DNA from: Clostridiales bacterium
GTDB lineage: Bacteria; Bacillota; Clostridia; Oscillospirales; Oscillospiraceae
Length of the DNA: 64,000 bases
NCBI GenBank assembly: GCA_004557735.1
Contig: SFFV01000007.1
Span: forward strand, 10,067-74,066
Direction of reading: 5' to 3'
Position 1 is the first letter of the stretch; every line of letters begins with the position of its first letter. Positions 16,224 to 25,133 of this stretch are shown here, in pieces. The position numbers were made by a program, and so were the translations under genes. The notes below the pieces were generated by a model. It was not told the DNA's origin. It saw nothing but the letters and a program-made list of their open reading frames with translations, and searched no databases.

Positions 16224-17561
16224 GTGAAAAAGCTTCTTCAGGCCTTCCGGCGTTTGACGTCCTTTCAGCTTATCATACTCGGCTTTGCCGGCGTGATCGT
16301 TGCAGGAGCGCTGCTGCTGATGCTTCCGGCGGCGTCCGCCGAGAGGATCGCCACGCCGTTCACCGACGCGCTTTTTACTTCGACCTCGGCGGTATGCGTA
16401 ACCGGCCTTGTCGTCCGCGATACCGGCAGCTACTGGTCTCCGTTCGGGCAGAGCCTGATTCTCCTGCTGATTCAGATCGGAGGTCTCGGCGTTATCACGA
16501 TGTCGGCAGCCTTTCTGATGCTCGCCGGACGGAACATATCCCTCAAGGAGCGCAGCGCCATGCAGGACGCGCTTTCCGCGCCGTCGGTCGGCGGCATTGT
16601 GCGTTTGACGCGCTTTATTCTGAAGGGAACCTTTACCGTTGAGCTCGCCGGTGCGCTCGCCATGCTGCCGGTATTCTGCCGGGATCACGGCCTTCGCGGA
16701 CTGTGGATGGCGGTATTCCATTCCATCTCCGCCTTCTGCAACGCCGGATTTGATATTCTCGGCACGGCCGATACGCCGTATCCCTCGCTGACCGCCTATG
16801 CCGCAAGCCCTCTCATCAACGTCACCGTGATTCTTCTTCTCGTGACCGGCGGGATCGGTTTTCTCACCTGGGACGATATTCGGACGCACCGGCAGAGGCT
16901 GTCACGCTATCGGATGCAGAGCAAGGTTATCCTGGCAACGTCCGCCGTGCTGCTCTTTTTCCCGGCCGTGCTCTTCTTCTTCACGGAGTATTCCTCCCTG
17001 CCGCCGCAGGAGCGCCTTCTTGCCTCGCTCTTCCAGTCTGCTACGCCGCGGACAGCCGGCTTCAATACGACCGATCTTGCCGCCATGGGCGATGTATCCC
17101 GCGCCGTTATGATCTTTCTCATGCTGATCGGCGGCGCTCCCGGCTCAACCGCGGGCGGCATGAAGGTGACGACCGTCGCCGTGCTTGCGGCAAACGTGCA
17201 TTCCATATTCCGACAGCGGGAATCGCCGCAGTTTTTCCGCCGCCGCATCGACAGCGCCGCCGTAAAAAACGCCTCCGCTGTTCTGATCCTGTATCTGACG
17301 CTGTTTCTTGCCGGCGCATGCGCCATCAGCGCGATGGAAGCTCTTCCGCTTGGCGTTTGTCTGTTTGAAACGGCGTCCGCCGTCGGAACGGTAGGTCTGA
17401 CGCTCGGCATTACGCCGCAGCTTGGGCAGCTTTCTCATCTGATTCTGATCTTGCTGATGTTCTGGGGGCGTGTCGGCGGTCTGACGCTGATCTACGCCGC
17501 CTTTGCCGGACACAAGCACTATCATGCAGTGTATCCGAAGGAAAACATTACCGTCGGATAA
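16224..17561 (+). CDS. ktrB: Potassium uptake protein, KtrB/TrkH family
   Basis: The membrane pore of a Ktr potassium transporter. About 445 residues with 8-10 hydrophobic helices. Four repeats each contain a selectivity-filter glycine: TSAVCVTGLVV, ISAFCNAGFD, TPRTAGFNTTD and SAVGTVGLTLG, the arrangement of the Trk/Ktr/HKT superfamily. No ATG fits; a GTG at 16224 and a TTG at 16221 are both in frame behind AGGGGGAG (16206-16213), and the choice between them is open. The regulatory ktrA gene follows 25 bp later. No c-di-AMP riboswitch was recognised upstream. Confidence 0.93.
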   Translation: MKKLLQAFRRLTSFQLIILGFAGVIVAGALLLMLPAASAERIATPFTDALFTSTSAVCVTGLVVRDTGSYWSPFGQSLILLLIQIGGLGVITMSAAFLMLAGRNISLKERSAMQDALSAPSVGGIVRLTRFILKGTFTVELAGALAMLPVFCRDHGLRGLWMAVFHSISAFCNAGFDILGTADTPYPSLTAYAASPLINVTVILLLVTGGIGFLTWDDIRTHRQRLSRYRMQSKVILATSAVLLFFPAVLFFFTEYSSLPPQERLLASLFQSATPRTAGFNTTDLAAMGDVSRAVMIFLMLIGGAPGSTAGGMKVTTVAVLAANVHSIFRQRESPQFFRRRIDSAAVKNASAVLILYLTLFLAGACAISAMEALPLGVCLFETASAVGTVGLTLGITPQLGQLSHLILILLMFWGRVGGLTLIYAAFAGHKHYHAVYPKENITVG

Positions 17562-17586
17562 TCGTCGTTTTAAGGGAGGACAGGAT

Positions 17587-18234
17587 ATGAAAAGCATTCT
17601 TCTGATCGGGGTGGGACGCTTCGGGCGTCATCTTGCCATGGAACTGAACCGTCTCGGCCATCAGATCATGGCGGTCGACAGGGACGAGGAGCGCGTCAAC
17701 GATTGTATGCCGTTTGTGACCAACGCGCAGATCGGCGACAGCACACGGTTGGAGTTCCTGCGCTCGCTCGGCGTCGGAAATTACGATATCTGCTATGTTA
17801 CCATCTGCGGCAGCTTTCAGGAATCTCTGGAAACGGTCTCGCTTCTCAAAGAGCTTGGCGCAAAAACCGTTGTCGCGCGCGCGGATCGGGACGTTCAGGA
17901 AAAGTTTCTGCTTCGCAACGGCGCGGACTACGTCACCTATCCCGAAAAACAGCTCGCCAAATGGTCGGCCACCCGCTATACCGCCAACCATCTGTTCGAC
18001 TACATTGAGCTGGACGACAGACATGCCATTGTGGAGGTCGCCGTCCCGGAACGATGGGTCGGTCAGACCGTCGGCGAGCTGAACATTCGCCGCAAATACG
18101 GGATCAACCTGCTGGGCTTAAAGAAGGACGGAAAAACCGATGTATCCGTCACTCCGGACACCCCTCTCACAAAGGATGTTACGATTCTCGCCCTTGGTGA
18201 ATATCAAACACTGAAAAAGTGCTTTGCTCTTTAA
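17587..18234 (+). CDS. ktrA: Potassium uptake regulatory subunit KtrA
   Basis: A cytoplasmic RCK ring subunit that gates KtrB in response to ATP/ADP and probably c-di-AMP. 215 residues: the Rossmann-type RCK_N domain begins with GVGRFGRHLAMELNRLGH and has the ribose-binding acidic residue in AVDRDEERV. The C-terminal RCK_C domain (about 140-215) includes WVGQTVGELNIRRKYGIN. GGGAGGA precedes the ATG. A terminator follows. Confidence 0.95.
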   Translation: MKSILLIGVGRFGRHLAMELNRLGHQIMAVDRDEERVNDCMPFVTNAQIGDSTRLEFLRSLGVGNYDICYVTICGSFQESLETVSLLKELGAKTVVARADRDVQEKFLLRNGADYVTYPEKQLAKWSATRYTANHLFDYIELDDRHAIVEVAVPERWVGQTVGELNIRRKYGINLLGLKKDGKTDVSVTPDTPLTKDVTILALGEYQTLKKCFAL

Positions 18235-18242
18235 AGCAAATT

Positions 18243-18291
18243 GTTGGATGCAGTCATCCTGTAAGGATAACTGCATCCAACATTCATTTTT
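18243..18291 (+). terminator. Intrinsic terminator after ktrA
   Basis: A perfect 12-bp stem GTTGGATGCAGT/ACTGCATCCAAC (18243-18254 and 18270-18281), with an inner ATCCT/AGGAT pair, is followed by a T-rich stretch. It lies between convergent genes. Confidence 0.75.
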
Positions 18292-18297
18292 AAACCT

Positions 18298-18792
18298 TTA
18301 TTTTTTCATTGCCAGCCGCACAAAAAACCGCACGAGCGGCGCGGTGCAGCATACGCCAATCAGCACGCCCATCCCCCACGGGAAGGTCGGCGTGAGCGCC
18401 GTCTGCCAGACGGCAAACGCAGTGAACATCACCGCCATCGAAAGGCGTATATCGGCAATGAGATCGCGCACGCGCCGGTATACCAGCGCACGGTTGAACA
18501 CCGTCACGCTCGTGCCGACATTCCATGTCTGCGGGAAGAAGCTCACGGCGAGCATCAAAGCGTCGCACAGAATGCCAATGACCGGCATGATCCAGAGCGT
18601 TCCCCGACTGCCGTAGCCGTCGATCTCGCCGTAAAAATTATAGTGCGACGGTATCTCCGCCGGAAGCTGCGCATACCGCACGGCGACATACACGATCCCG
18701 GCAAGCAGAATGGCGGGGGCGGCAAAGAACACGATGCGCTGATAGAGCGTTTCCCGGCAGCCGCAGAAGGCATTGATCTCCGCTCTTTTCAC
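18298..18792 (-). CDS. DUF1648 domain membrane protein
   Basis: A 164-residue membrane protein. The N-terminal part after the first helix, with LPAEIPSHYNFYGEIDGYGS, matches the DUF1648 pattern (proline, H-x-N, glycine, D-G-Y-G). About four hydrophobic segments lie near 20-40, 62-82, 110-130 and 135-155. The GTG at 18792 has AGGAGGGG about 10 bases upstream. It is the last gene of an operon with the ribbon-helix-helix and SPFH genes. Its cellular role is unknown. Confidence 0.8.
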   Translation of the reverse strand: MKRAEINAFCGCRETLYQRIVFFAAPAILLAGIVYVAVRYAQLPAEIPSHYNFYGEIDGYGSRGTLWIMPVIGILCDALMLAVSFFPQTWNVGTSVTVFNRALVYRRVRDLIADIRLSMAVMFTAFAVWQTALTPTFPWGMGVLIGVCCTAPLVRFFVRLAMKK

Positions 18793-18807
18793 GGCCTTGT
18801 CCCCTCC

Positions 18808-19014
18808 TCATATATCCAGTTCCGGCGGCTTATCCAGCTCGTCGGAAACATACCTTCCGTTCTTCTTCCGCTGGCGGACGCATTCGGTGAGCAGGTACTC
18901 GATCTGCCCGTTTACCGAGCGGAAATCGTCCTCCGCCCACGCGGCGATCGCCGCATACAGCTTCGGGGACAGGCGCAGCGGCACATGCTTTTTTCCGGTT
19001 TCGGTTTCCGCCAT
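18808..19014 (-). CDS. Ribbon-helix-helix (Arc/MetJ-type) DNA-binding protein
   Basis: A 68-residue protein. Residues 10-45 read as a ribbon-helix-helix domain: a short beta strand (HVPLRLSP), helix one (KLYAAIAAWAEDDF), a turn and helix two (SVNGQIEYLLTECV), followed by a basic stretch. Such proteins bind DNA as dimers on short palindromes. It starts one base after the SPFH stop and lies 15 bp before the DUF1648 gene. Twin 8-bp palindromes over the operon promoter (20047-20065) are the natural candidate operator, which would make it an autoregulator. That link is inference. Confidence 0.8.
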   Translation of the reverse strand: MAETETGKKHVPLRLSPKLYAAIAAWAEDDFRSVNGQIEYLLTECVRQRKKNGRYVSDELDKPPELDI

Positions 19015-19015
19015 G

Positions 19016-20023
19016 TCAGTACAGGCTTCCCGAGTTCACGACGGGCTGCGCGTCGCGGTTGCCGCAGAGCACAACAAGGAGGTTCGATACCATCGCCGCC
19101 TTGCGCTCGTCGTCGAGCGCGACGACGTTATTCTCGCTCAGGCGCTCGAGCGCCATCTCCACCATGCCGACCGCGCCGTCTACGATCATTTTGCGCGCGT
19201 CGATGATGGCGGACGCCTGCTGCCGCTGCAGCATGACCGCCGCGATCTCGGTCGCGTAGGCCAGATAGGTGATGCGCGCTTCGATGATCTCGATACCCGC
19301 GGCGTCCACGCGCTGCTGAATCTCCTTGCGTATGCGCTCGGCCACGATCTCGCTCGAGCCGCGCAGGCTCCCTTCGTCCGCCACGCCGTCGCCGGTCGTA
19401 TCAACGTTAGGCGCCACGTCGTACGGGTAAATGCGCACGATGTTGCGCAGCGCGCTGTCGCACTGGAGAGAGAGATATTCCTTGTAGTTATCGACGTCAA
19501 AGACGGCCTTTGCCGTGTCCACCACGCGCCACATGACCGCAATGCCGATCTCCACAGGGTTGCCGAGGCAATCGTTGATCTTCTGACGGGAGTTGTTGAG
19601 CGTCATGATCTTGAGAGAAATCTTTTTGCTGCCGGCGACTTCCACCGCGCCGCCCGCCTGTCCGGCGGCGATCACGATGCCGCCCTTAGCGCCGTCCACA
19701 TCGCCGCTCTGGCTGAGCTTCGTGTTGGCCGCCGGGTTGACCGCCGAGCAGAACGGATTCACACAGTAAAATCCCTCGCCCTTAAGCGTACCGATGTACT
19801 TGCCGAAGAGCGTCAGCACCAGCGCCTCCTGCGGCTTGAGAACACGCAGACCGCAAAGCCCGATCCAGCCGAGAGATACATACAAAACGCCGAGAGCAAT
19901 GAAAAAGCCACGGCCGCGCACCGCACCGTAAACAATGGCGAGGACCGCGGCGACGAGCAGCGCCAGATAGCCGAGCAGCACTGCCATGCCGTACTTACGT
20001 CCGGTGATGATTTTTTCTTTCAT
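19016..20023 (-). CDS. SPFH/Band-7 domain membrane protein
   Basis: A 335-residue protein of the stomatin/prohibitin/flotillin superfamily. Two hydrophobic segments (about 10-36 and 40-58) are followed by the Band-7 domain (about 62-260), with RVLKPQEALVLTLFGKY at its start and IEIIEARITYLAYATEIAAV near its end. A helical tail follows. Such proteins scaffold membrane microdomains and often partner proteases or transporters. The ATG has TGGAGGA upstream. It heads the operon with the ribbon-helix-helix and DUF1648 genes. Confidence 0.88.
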   Translation of the reverse strand: MKEKIITGRKYGMAVLLGYLALLVAAVLAIVYGAVRGRGFFIALGVLYVSLGWIGLCGLRVLKPQEALVLTLFGKYIGTLKGEGFYCVNPFCSAVNPAANTKLSQSGDVDGAKGGIVIAAGQAGGAVEVAGSKKISLKIMTLNNSRQKINDCLGNPVEIGIAVMWRVVDTAKAVFDVDNYKEYLSLQCDSALRNIVRIYPYDVAPNVDTTGDGVADEGSLRGSSEIVAERIRKEIQQRVDAAGIEIIEARITYLAYATEIAAVMLQRQQASAIIDARKMIVDGAVGMVEMALERLSENNVVALDDERKAAMVSNLLVVLCGNRDAQPVVNSGSLY

Positions 20024-20046
20024 GACAAATCCTCCATAAATTAATT

Positions 20047-20085
20047 TGATATCATATTGATATCACATCAGCGGCGAGCTGTCAA
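20047..20085 (-). promoter_or_regulatory. SPFH operon promoter overlapped by twin 8-bp palindromes
   Basis: On the minus strand TTGACA (20080-20085) is followed after 17 bp by TATCAA (20057-20062). The -10 is embedded in two copies of the palindrome TGATATCA at 20047-20054 and 20058-20065, whose centres are 11 bp apart, one helical turn. Tandem 8-bp palindromes at this spacing suit paired ribbon-helix-helix dimers, and such a protein is encoded in this operon. Confidence 0.7.
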
Positions 20086-20096
20086 GCAAAATCTGG

Positions 20097-20144
20097 AAAA
20101 AATCAAAGCATCGCCCCGAAAGGAGAATCCTTTCGGGGCGATGC
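20097..20144 (-). terminator. Intrinsic terminator after livF
   Basis: A perfect 17-bp stem (20108-20124 with 20128-20144, 3-nt loop) is followed on the minus strand by a T-rich tract including six T. It ends the liv operon. Confidence 0.9.
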
Positions 20145-20157
20145 TCTTATTCGCTTG

Positions 20158-20862
20158 TCAGCCGCCGAGATAGGCCTTCTGTACCTGCTCGCTCTGGGCG
20201 AGCTCCCTGCCGGTGCCGGAGAGGGAGACCTTGCCGTTTTCGAGAACATAGGCACGGTCGGCGATGGAGAGCGCCATCTGCGCGTTCTGCTCGACGAGCA
20301 GGATCGTGGTGCCCGCTTTGTGCAGCGACTGGATGATCTCAAACACCTGCTCCACAAGGATGGGCGCGAGACCCATGGAGGGCTCGTCAAGCATCATGAG
20401 CTTCGGTGCGCTCATAAGCGCGCGGCCCATGGCGAGCATCTGCTGCTCGCCGCCGGAGAGCGTTCCGGCGACCTGACGGCGGCGTTCCTTCAGACGCGGG
20501 AACAGCTCGTACACCTTTTCGAGCCCCGGCTCAACGGTGGCGTTGGCGCGGGTGAACGCGCCCATTTCGAGGTTTTCCTCCACGGTCATCTGCGTAAACA
20601 CGCGCCGTCCCTCCGGAACGAGCGCCAGACCGTCCTTGACGATCAGGTGAGGGGCCTTGTGCGCGATGCTCTCGCCATGAAAAACGATGTCCCCGCCGCG
20701 GCTGCGCAGGAGGCCTGCAATGGTATCGAGCGTCGTTGTCTTGCCCGCGCCGTTCGCGCCGATAAGCGTTACGATCTCGCCCTCGTTAACCTCAAAGGAG
20801 ACGCCCTTTATGGCATGGATCGCGCCATAATATACTTGAATGTCCCTGACTTCGAGAAGCAT
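20158..20862 (-). CDS. livF: Branched-chain amino acid ABC transporter ATP-binding protein LivF
   Basis: One of the two ATPases that drive uptake of leucine, isoleucine and valine. 234 residues with Walker A GANGAGKTT, Q-loop region, signature LSGGEQQMLAMGRAL, Walker B MMLDEPSMGLAP and the switch His-equivalent region LVEQNAQMAL. The LivF-specific PEGRRVF is present. AAGGAGGG precedes the ATG. It is the last gene of livKHMGF. Confidence 0.95.
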   Translation of the reverse strand: MLLEVRDIQVYYGAIHAIKGVSFEVNEGEIVTLIGANGAGKTTTLDTIAGLLRSRGGDIVFHGESIAHKAPHLIVKDGLALVPEGRRVFTQMTVEENLEMGAFTRANATVEPGLEKVYELFPRLKERRRQVAGTLSGGEQQMLAMGRALMSAPKLMMLDEPSMGLAPILVEQVFEIIQSLHKAGTTILLVEQNAQMALSIADRAYVLENGKVSLSGTGRELAQSEQVQKAYLGG

Positions 20863-20865
20863 CGG

Positions 20866-21714
20866 TCAGCCCTCCTTCTTCTTGCCGAGATAGGCTTCGA
20901 TCACGGCGGGGTTCGCCTGAATCTCTTCCGCGGTGCCTTTGGCGATCACCTTGCCGAAGTTCAGCACGCAGATGCCCTCGCAGATGCCCATGACGAGCTT
21001 CATGTCGTGCTCGATGAGCATGACGGCGATCTGGAACGTGTCGCGGATCTTGACAATGTTCTCCATAAGCTCATACGTCTCGGAGGGGTTCATGCCGGCG
21101 GCCGGCTCGTCGAGCAGCAGCAGCGACGGGTTCGTCGCAAGAGCGCGGACGATCTCCAGACGGCGCTGCGCGCCGTAGGGCAGCGAGCCGGCCTGCATGT
21201 TCGCCATGTCCTGCATATCAAAGATCGACAGCAGCTCGAGCGCGCGCTCGTGCGCGGCGCGTTCCTGCCGCCAGTACTTCGGCAGACGGAAAATGCCCTC
21301 GAACGTGGAATACGGCTCCTGATTGTGGAGACCGATCTTGACGTTGTCCTCCACCGACAGGTTATTGAAAAGGCGGATGTTCTGGAATGTGCGGGCAATG
21401 CCCATGCGGTTGATCTGCTCGGTCGTCTTGCCGGAGGTGTCCATGCCGTCGAGCAGCGTCGTGCCGCGGGTCGGCTGATAGACCTTGGTGAGCAGGTTGA
21501 AAACGGTAGTTTTGCCCGCGCCGTTTGGGCCGATCAGACCGGCGATTTCGGTACGGCCGATGGTGAGGTTGAAGTCATCCACGGCGCGCAGTCCGCCGAA
21601 GTCGATACCGAGATGGCGGCATTCGAGCACGGGCGTTTTATCCAGATCGCGCTCGGGAATGATGGCCCTGCTCGGAAATTCAACCATTTTTCCTTTTTCA
21701 AACGCTTCAGGCAT
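20866..21714 (-). CDS. livG: Branched-chain amino acid ABC transporter ATP-binding protein LivG
   Basis: The second ATPase of the liv transporter. 282 residues with Walker A GPNGAGKTTVFN, the LivG-type GIARTFQNIRLF, the signature region LPYGAQRRLEIVRAL (a divergent LSGGQ, normal for LivG) and Walker B LLLDEPAAGMNP, then LIEHDMKLVM. An N-terminal extension of about 28 residues precedes the ABC core. Its start overlaps the end of livM by 8 bases, indicating coupled translation. Confidence 0.95.
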   Translation of the reverse strand: MPEAFEKGKMVEFPSRAIIPERDLDKTPVLECRHLGIDFGGLRAVDDFNLTIGRTEIAGLIGPNGAGKTTVFNLLTKVYQPTRGTTLLDGMDTSGKTTEQINRMGIARTFQNIRLFNNLSVEDNVKIGLHNQEPYSTFEGIFRLPKYWRQERAAHERALELLSIFDMQDMANMQAGSLPYGAQRRLEIVRALATNPSLLLLDEPAAGMNPSETYELMENIVKIRDTFQIAVMLIEHDMKLVMGICEGICVLNFGKVIAKGTAEEIQANPAVIEAYLGKKKEG

Positions 21715-22762
21715 CTTCCCTCTCCTCCTTCCGTCCGGGGATCACGCGGCGCAGCAGCGCCTTGAAATCGTCGTTGTTTGTTGCGAGCATCACGAGGATA
21801 AGCACGATGGCGTAGATCAGCATGCGGTAATCGGCAAAGCTGCGAAGCGCCTCGGGCAGCGCCGTGAGCAGCGCCGCGGCGATGACGGAGCCGAGCATAT
21901 TTCCCAGCCCGCCGAACACGACAAGCACGAGCACGAGGATGGATGTGTTGAAGTCGAACTTGTTTGCGGCGATCGTGGAAAAGTTAAGCGCAAAGAGCGC
22001 GCCCGCCGCGCCCGCCATGGAAGCGGAAAGAACAAAAGCCGTCATTTTATAGCGTGTCACGGGGATACCGACGCTCTCGGCGGCGATGCGGTTATCGCGG
22101 ATGGCGAGAATCGCGCGGCCCGTGCGGCTGTTTACAAGATGAAAGATCACGATAAGGCAGATCATCACAAGGATAAAGCCGCCGGTGAACGTAGCGATCT
22201 TCTGTACGCCGCCGATGCCCATCGGCCCGCCGATGATGAGCTTTCCGCCCTCCTCCAGATTCTCCGGAGCCTGCAGGAAGCGAATGTGGTAGCCGCGGCT
22301 GTCGATACCGATGTAAAGGTTCGTGAAAATGCTCTTGATGATCTCGCCGAAGGCAAGCGTCACGATGGCGAGATAGTCGCCCCGGAGACGCAGCACCGGA
22401 ATGCCGATGAGAAAGCCGATGACGGCGGCAAAGACCGCGCCGACGGCCATCGCAATGGCAAGACGCAGCGGAGCGCTCGCAATGACGCCCTGGAGCGACA
22501 CCGCCGCCGTCGTGCCCATGAACGCCCCCACGCTCATAAAGCCCGCGTGGCCGAGCGACAGCTCGCCCATCACGCCGACGGTGAGGTTGAGCGAGACGGC
22601 CATGACGACGTAAGCGCAGATCGGCACGAGCATACCGCGCGCCGTAGAGGACAGCACCTTCTGTCCGGAGAGGATCTGGAGGACGATATACGCGGCGATC
22701 ACAAAGGCATAGGTGATCCACTGCTGCCGGCTGGTTTTCATTCGGACCATAACGTTTTTCAT
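21707..22762 (-). CDS. livM: Branched-chain amino acid ABC transporter permease LivM
   Basis: One of two membrane permeases of the liv system. About 351 residues, mostly hydrophobic, with the LivM features LSLGHAGFMSVGAFMG, RLRGDYLAIVTLAFGEI and the late cytoplasmic-loop block RAILAIRDNRIAAESVG that contacts the ATPase. ATG 22762 is preferred because GAGGTG lies 6-7 bases upstream; an in-frame GTG at 22771 is possible. Confidence 0.95.
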   Translation of the reverse strand: MKNVMVRMKTSRQQWITYAFVIAAYIVLQILSGQKVLSSTARGMLVPICAYVVMAVSLNLTVGVMGELSLGHAGFMSVGAFMGTTAAVSLQGVIASAPLRLAIAMAVGAVFAAVIGFLIGIPVLRLRGDYLAIVTLAFGEIIKSIFTNLYIGIDSRGYHIRFLQAPENLEEGGKLIIGGPMGIGGVQKIATFTGGFILVMICLIVIFHLVNSRTGRAILAIRDNRIAAESVGIPVTRYKMTAFVLSASMAGAAGALFALNFSTIAANKFDFNTSILVLVLVVFGGLGNMLGSVIAAALLTALPEALRSFADYRMLIYAIVLILVMLATNNDDFKALLRRVIPGRKEEREDA

Positions 22763-22772
22763 CGTACGCACC

Positions 22773-23666
22773 TCACACTTTCTCGCGGACCTGCTTGCCC
22801 AGCAGACCGGACGGTTTGACGAGCAGCACGATGATCAGCACCGCGAACACCGCGGCGTCCGACATCTGCGTGGAGATATAGGCTTTGGCCATGATCTCGA
22901 TCACGCCGAGGAGCAGCCCGCCGAGCAGCGCGCCGGGGATCGAGCCGATGCCGCCGAACACGGCGGCAGTGAACGCCTTGATACCGGGCATGGAGCCGGT
23001 GGTGGGGACGAGCGTCGGATACGCGGAGCAGAGCAGCACGCCCGCGACCGCGGCAAGGCCGGAGCCAATGGCGAACGTCATGGAGATCGTCGCGTCCACG
23101 TTGATGCCCATGAGCCGCGCCGCGTCCTTGTCCTCGGAGCAGGCGCGCATCGCCTTGCCCATTTTTGTCTTGCCGATGAAGATCGAGAGCGCGGCCATGA
23201 TGATGACACACACAACGATCGTCACGAGCGCGACATACGAGACCCGCAGCTCGCCGCCGAAAAGGGCGAAGCCCGTTTCGCCGCTCACCGACTTGAAGAA
23301 GTTCGGGAACACCACCGGGCTGGAGCCCCAGAGCAGCAGCGCCGCATTCTGGAGAAAATAGCTCACGCCGATGGCGGTGATGAGCACCGCGAGCGACGTT
23401 GCCGCGCGCAGCGGCTTATACGCCAGCTTCTCGATCGTCATGCCGAGAACCGTGCACACGATCATCGCGAGGATCACGCCGACGACCGGCGGGAGATCAA
23501 ACTTGGTGCAGGCAAAAAAGCACATATATGCGCCCACCATGATGACGTCGCCGTGGGCAAAGTTCAGCATTTTCGCAATGCCGTAGACCATCGTATAGCC
23601 AAGGGCGATGATCGCGTAGATGCTGCCGAGGCTGATGCCGCTGATCAGAAAGTTCAGAAAACTCAA
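22773..23666 (-). CDS. livH: Branched-chain amino acid ABC transporter permease LivH
   Basis: The partner permease of LivM. 297 residues with the typical start FLISGISLGSIYAIIALGYT, then MLNFAHGDVIMVGAY and the ATPase-contacting RACSEDKDAARLMGIN. A TTG start at 23666 is chosen because AAAGGGG lies 8 bases upstream and the product then begins where LivH proteins normally do. The frame is open 28 codons further, but that stretch is charged and unlike the family. Confidence 0.93.
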   Translation of the reverse strand: MSFLNFLISGISLGSIYAIIALGYTMVYGIAKMLNFAHGDVIMVGAYMCFFACTKFDLPPVVGVILAMIVCTVLGMTIEKLAYKPLRAATSLAVLITAIGVSYFLQNAALLLWGSSPVVFPNFFKSVSGETGFALFGGELRVSYVALVTIVVCVIIMAALSIFIGKTKMGKAMRACSEDKDAARLMGINVDATISMTFAIGSGLAAVAGVLLCSAYPTLVPTTGSMPGIKAFTAAVFGGIGSIPGALLGGLLLGVIEIMAKAYISTQMSDAAVFAVLIIVLLVKPSGLLGKQVREKV

Positions 23667-23804
23667 GGCTGACACCCCTTTCGGGTCAATTTCTTTCTCT
23701 TTTTCTCTCTTTTGCTTTGATTCACAGGGGGTATATGGGAAAATGCGCATCGGAAAAAGGCTTCGGTGCGGCCTCTTTCCGCTGCGCGCCTTCCCGCGGG
23801 GAAT

Positions 23805-23830
23805 GGGACGGAGAGAAATCTCTCCGCCCC
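23805..23830 (-). other. Hairpin between livK and livH
   Basis: CGGAGAG/CTCTCCG flanked by G/C runs forms a stem of about 11 bp in the 195-bp livK-livH spacer. No T-run follows on the minus strand. Such hairpins often protect the 3' end of binding-protein messages so that LivK is made in excess. That role is inference. Confidence 0.45.
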
Positions 23831-23861
23831 ATAGCCGTTTCGTGGGTCGGGCTTTTTCCGA

Positions 23862-25040
23862 TCAGTCCATACCGACGTAAGCGCCGTTCTGGATGACCAT
23901 GCCATTCGGGCTCTTGGTGACCTGGCCTTCGGTGTTCCACGTCATGCCGGTGCCGGTCAGACCGTCGAACGTCATGGAGGTGAACTGCTCGATCATCTTG
24001 GCGCAGAGTTCCTCCGCGCTCATGTCGGGCGTAGCGCCGGCGGCTTCGAGAGCCTGCGCATAGGCGTAAACACAGTCATAGGCGTCCGCGGCGAACTGGT
24101 TGGGAACTTCGCCGTACATATCCTGATACTTCTTGACGAAGGCGGCGGTGCGCTCGTCGGTGGAGTCGGCGTTGAACGGGGTCAGGAGCATGACGCCCTC
24201 GGCGAGGGAGGTATCAAAGCCCTTCATGGTGAGGATGCCGTCCATGCCGTCCACGCCGAACCATTTGGGCTCATAGCCGGCCGCAGCGGCCTGCGCAAGG
24301 ATGAGGGAAGCGGGCTGGTAATAGATGGGCAGGAACACGAGCTCCGCGCCGTTGGTCTGCGCGTCGGCGATCTGGACGGAGAAGTCGGTGTCGTTGCCGT
24401 CGGCAAAGGTGGTGTCGCTCACGATCTCGATGTTGAGCTTGTCACAGGCGGCCTTAAAGGTCTCATAGATGCCCTTGGAGTACACGTCGTCGTTCTTCCA
24501 GATGACGGCGACCTTGGAGGCGAGAGCCTTGTCGGCGATGTACTGCGCGGAGGCGCTGCCCTGGTTGGGGTCGGTGAAGCACATCTGGAACTGGTTGTCC
24601 TTGCCATCGGTCGTGGCGACGGAGGAGGCGGACGGCGTCAGCGCGAAGATGCGGTCGACAAAGGTTTCGCCGGAGGTAACTTCACAGGGCTTGGAGGTGG
24701 TGGAGCCGAGAGAGATCTGCATGCCCCAGTCTTTCAGCGTGTTGTACGCGTTGACGGCCTTTTCGGTGTCGTTCTGGTCGTCCTCGAAGCGCAGTTCAAA
24801 CTGGATGCCGCCCTTGGCGTTGATCTCGTCCACGGCGATCTGCGCGGCGTTCTTCACGGCGTTGCCGTAAATGGCGGCGCCGCCGGTCAGAGGAGCCGTG
24901 CCGCCGATTTTGAATGCGGAGGCAGAGGCGGTCGAGCTGTTATCGCCGGAAGACGGGGTTTCGGCAGCTGTGGAGCCGCAGCCGGCGAGACACGCCATGA
25001 GCATTACGGCGGCGAGTACCATGCATACTACTTTTTTCAT
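23862..25040 (-). CDS. livK: Branched-chain amino acid ABC transporter substrate-binding lipoprotein LivK
   Basis: Captures branched-chain amino acids outside the membrane and hands them to LivHM. 392 residues. A lipoprotein signal peptide ends in LAGC with the lipidated Cys21, followed by a Ser/Thr-rich linker. The periplasmic-binding type 1 fold starts at FKIGGTAPLTGGAAIYG and includes IVSDTTFADGNDTDF. AAAAGGAGAAATG-type signals precede the ATG. First gene of livKHMGF; the first gene and the rest are separated by a hairpin spacer. Confidence 0.95.
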   Translation of the reverse strand: MKKVVCMVLAAVMLMACLAGCGSTAAETPSSGDNSSTASASAFKIGGTAPLTGGAAIYGNAVKNAAQIAVDEINAKGGIQFELRFEDDQNDTEKAVNAYNTLKDWGMQISLGSTTSKPCEVTSGETFVDRIFALTPSASSVATTDGKDNQFQMCFTDPNQGSASAQYIADKALASKVAVIWKNDDVYSKGIYETFKAACDKLNIEIVSDTTFADGNDTDFSVQIADAQTNGAELVFLPIYYQPASLILAQAAAAGYEPKWFGVDGMDGILTMKGFDTSLAEGVMLLTPFNADSTDERTAAFVKKYQDMYGEVPNQFAADAYDCVYAYAQALEAAGATPDMSAEELCAKMIEQFTSMTFDGLTGTGMTWNTEGQVTKSPNGMVIQNGAYVGMD

Positions 25041-25080
25041 TGTTTCATTTCTCCTTTTCCTAAGGTTTTAAACACAAAAT

Positions 25081-25117
25081 AAATATAAAAACGGCCCTGT
25101 CCGAAAAGACAAGGCCG
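25081..25117 (-). terminator. Intrinsic terminator between the small membrane gene and livK
   Basis: A 10-bp stem (25092-25101 with 25108-25117) pairs fully only as minus-strand RNA, where the one mismatch becomes a U-G pair. It is followed by TTTTTATATTT. No clear separate livK promoter was found below it, so it could act as an attenuator for livK. Confidence 0.7.
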
Positions 25118-25133
25118 GATTTATCAAACCGGA

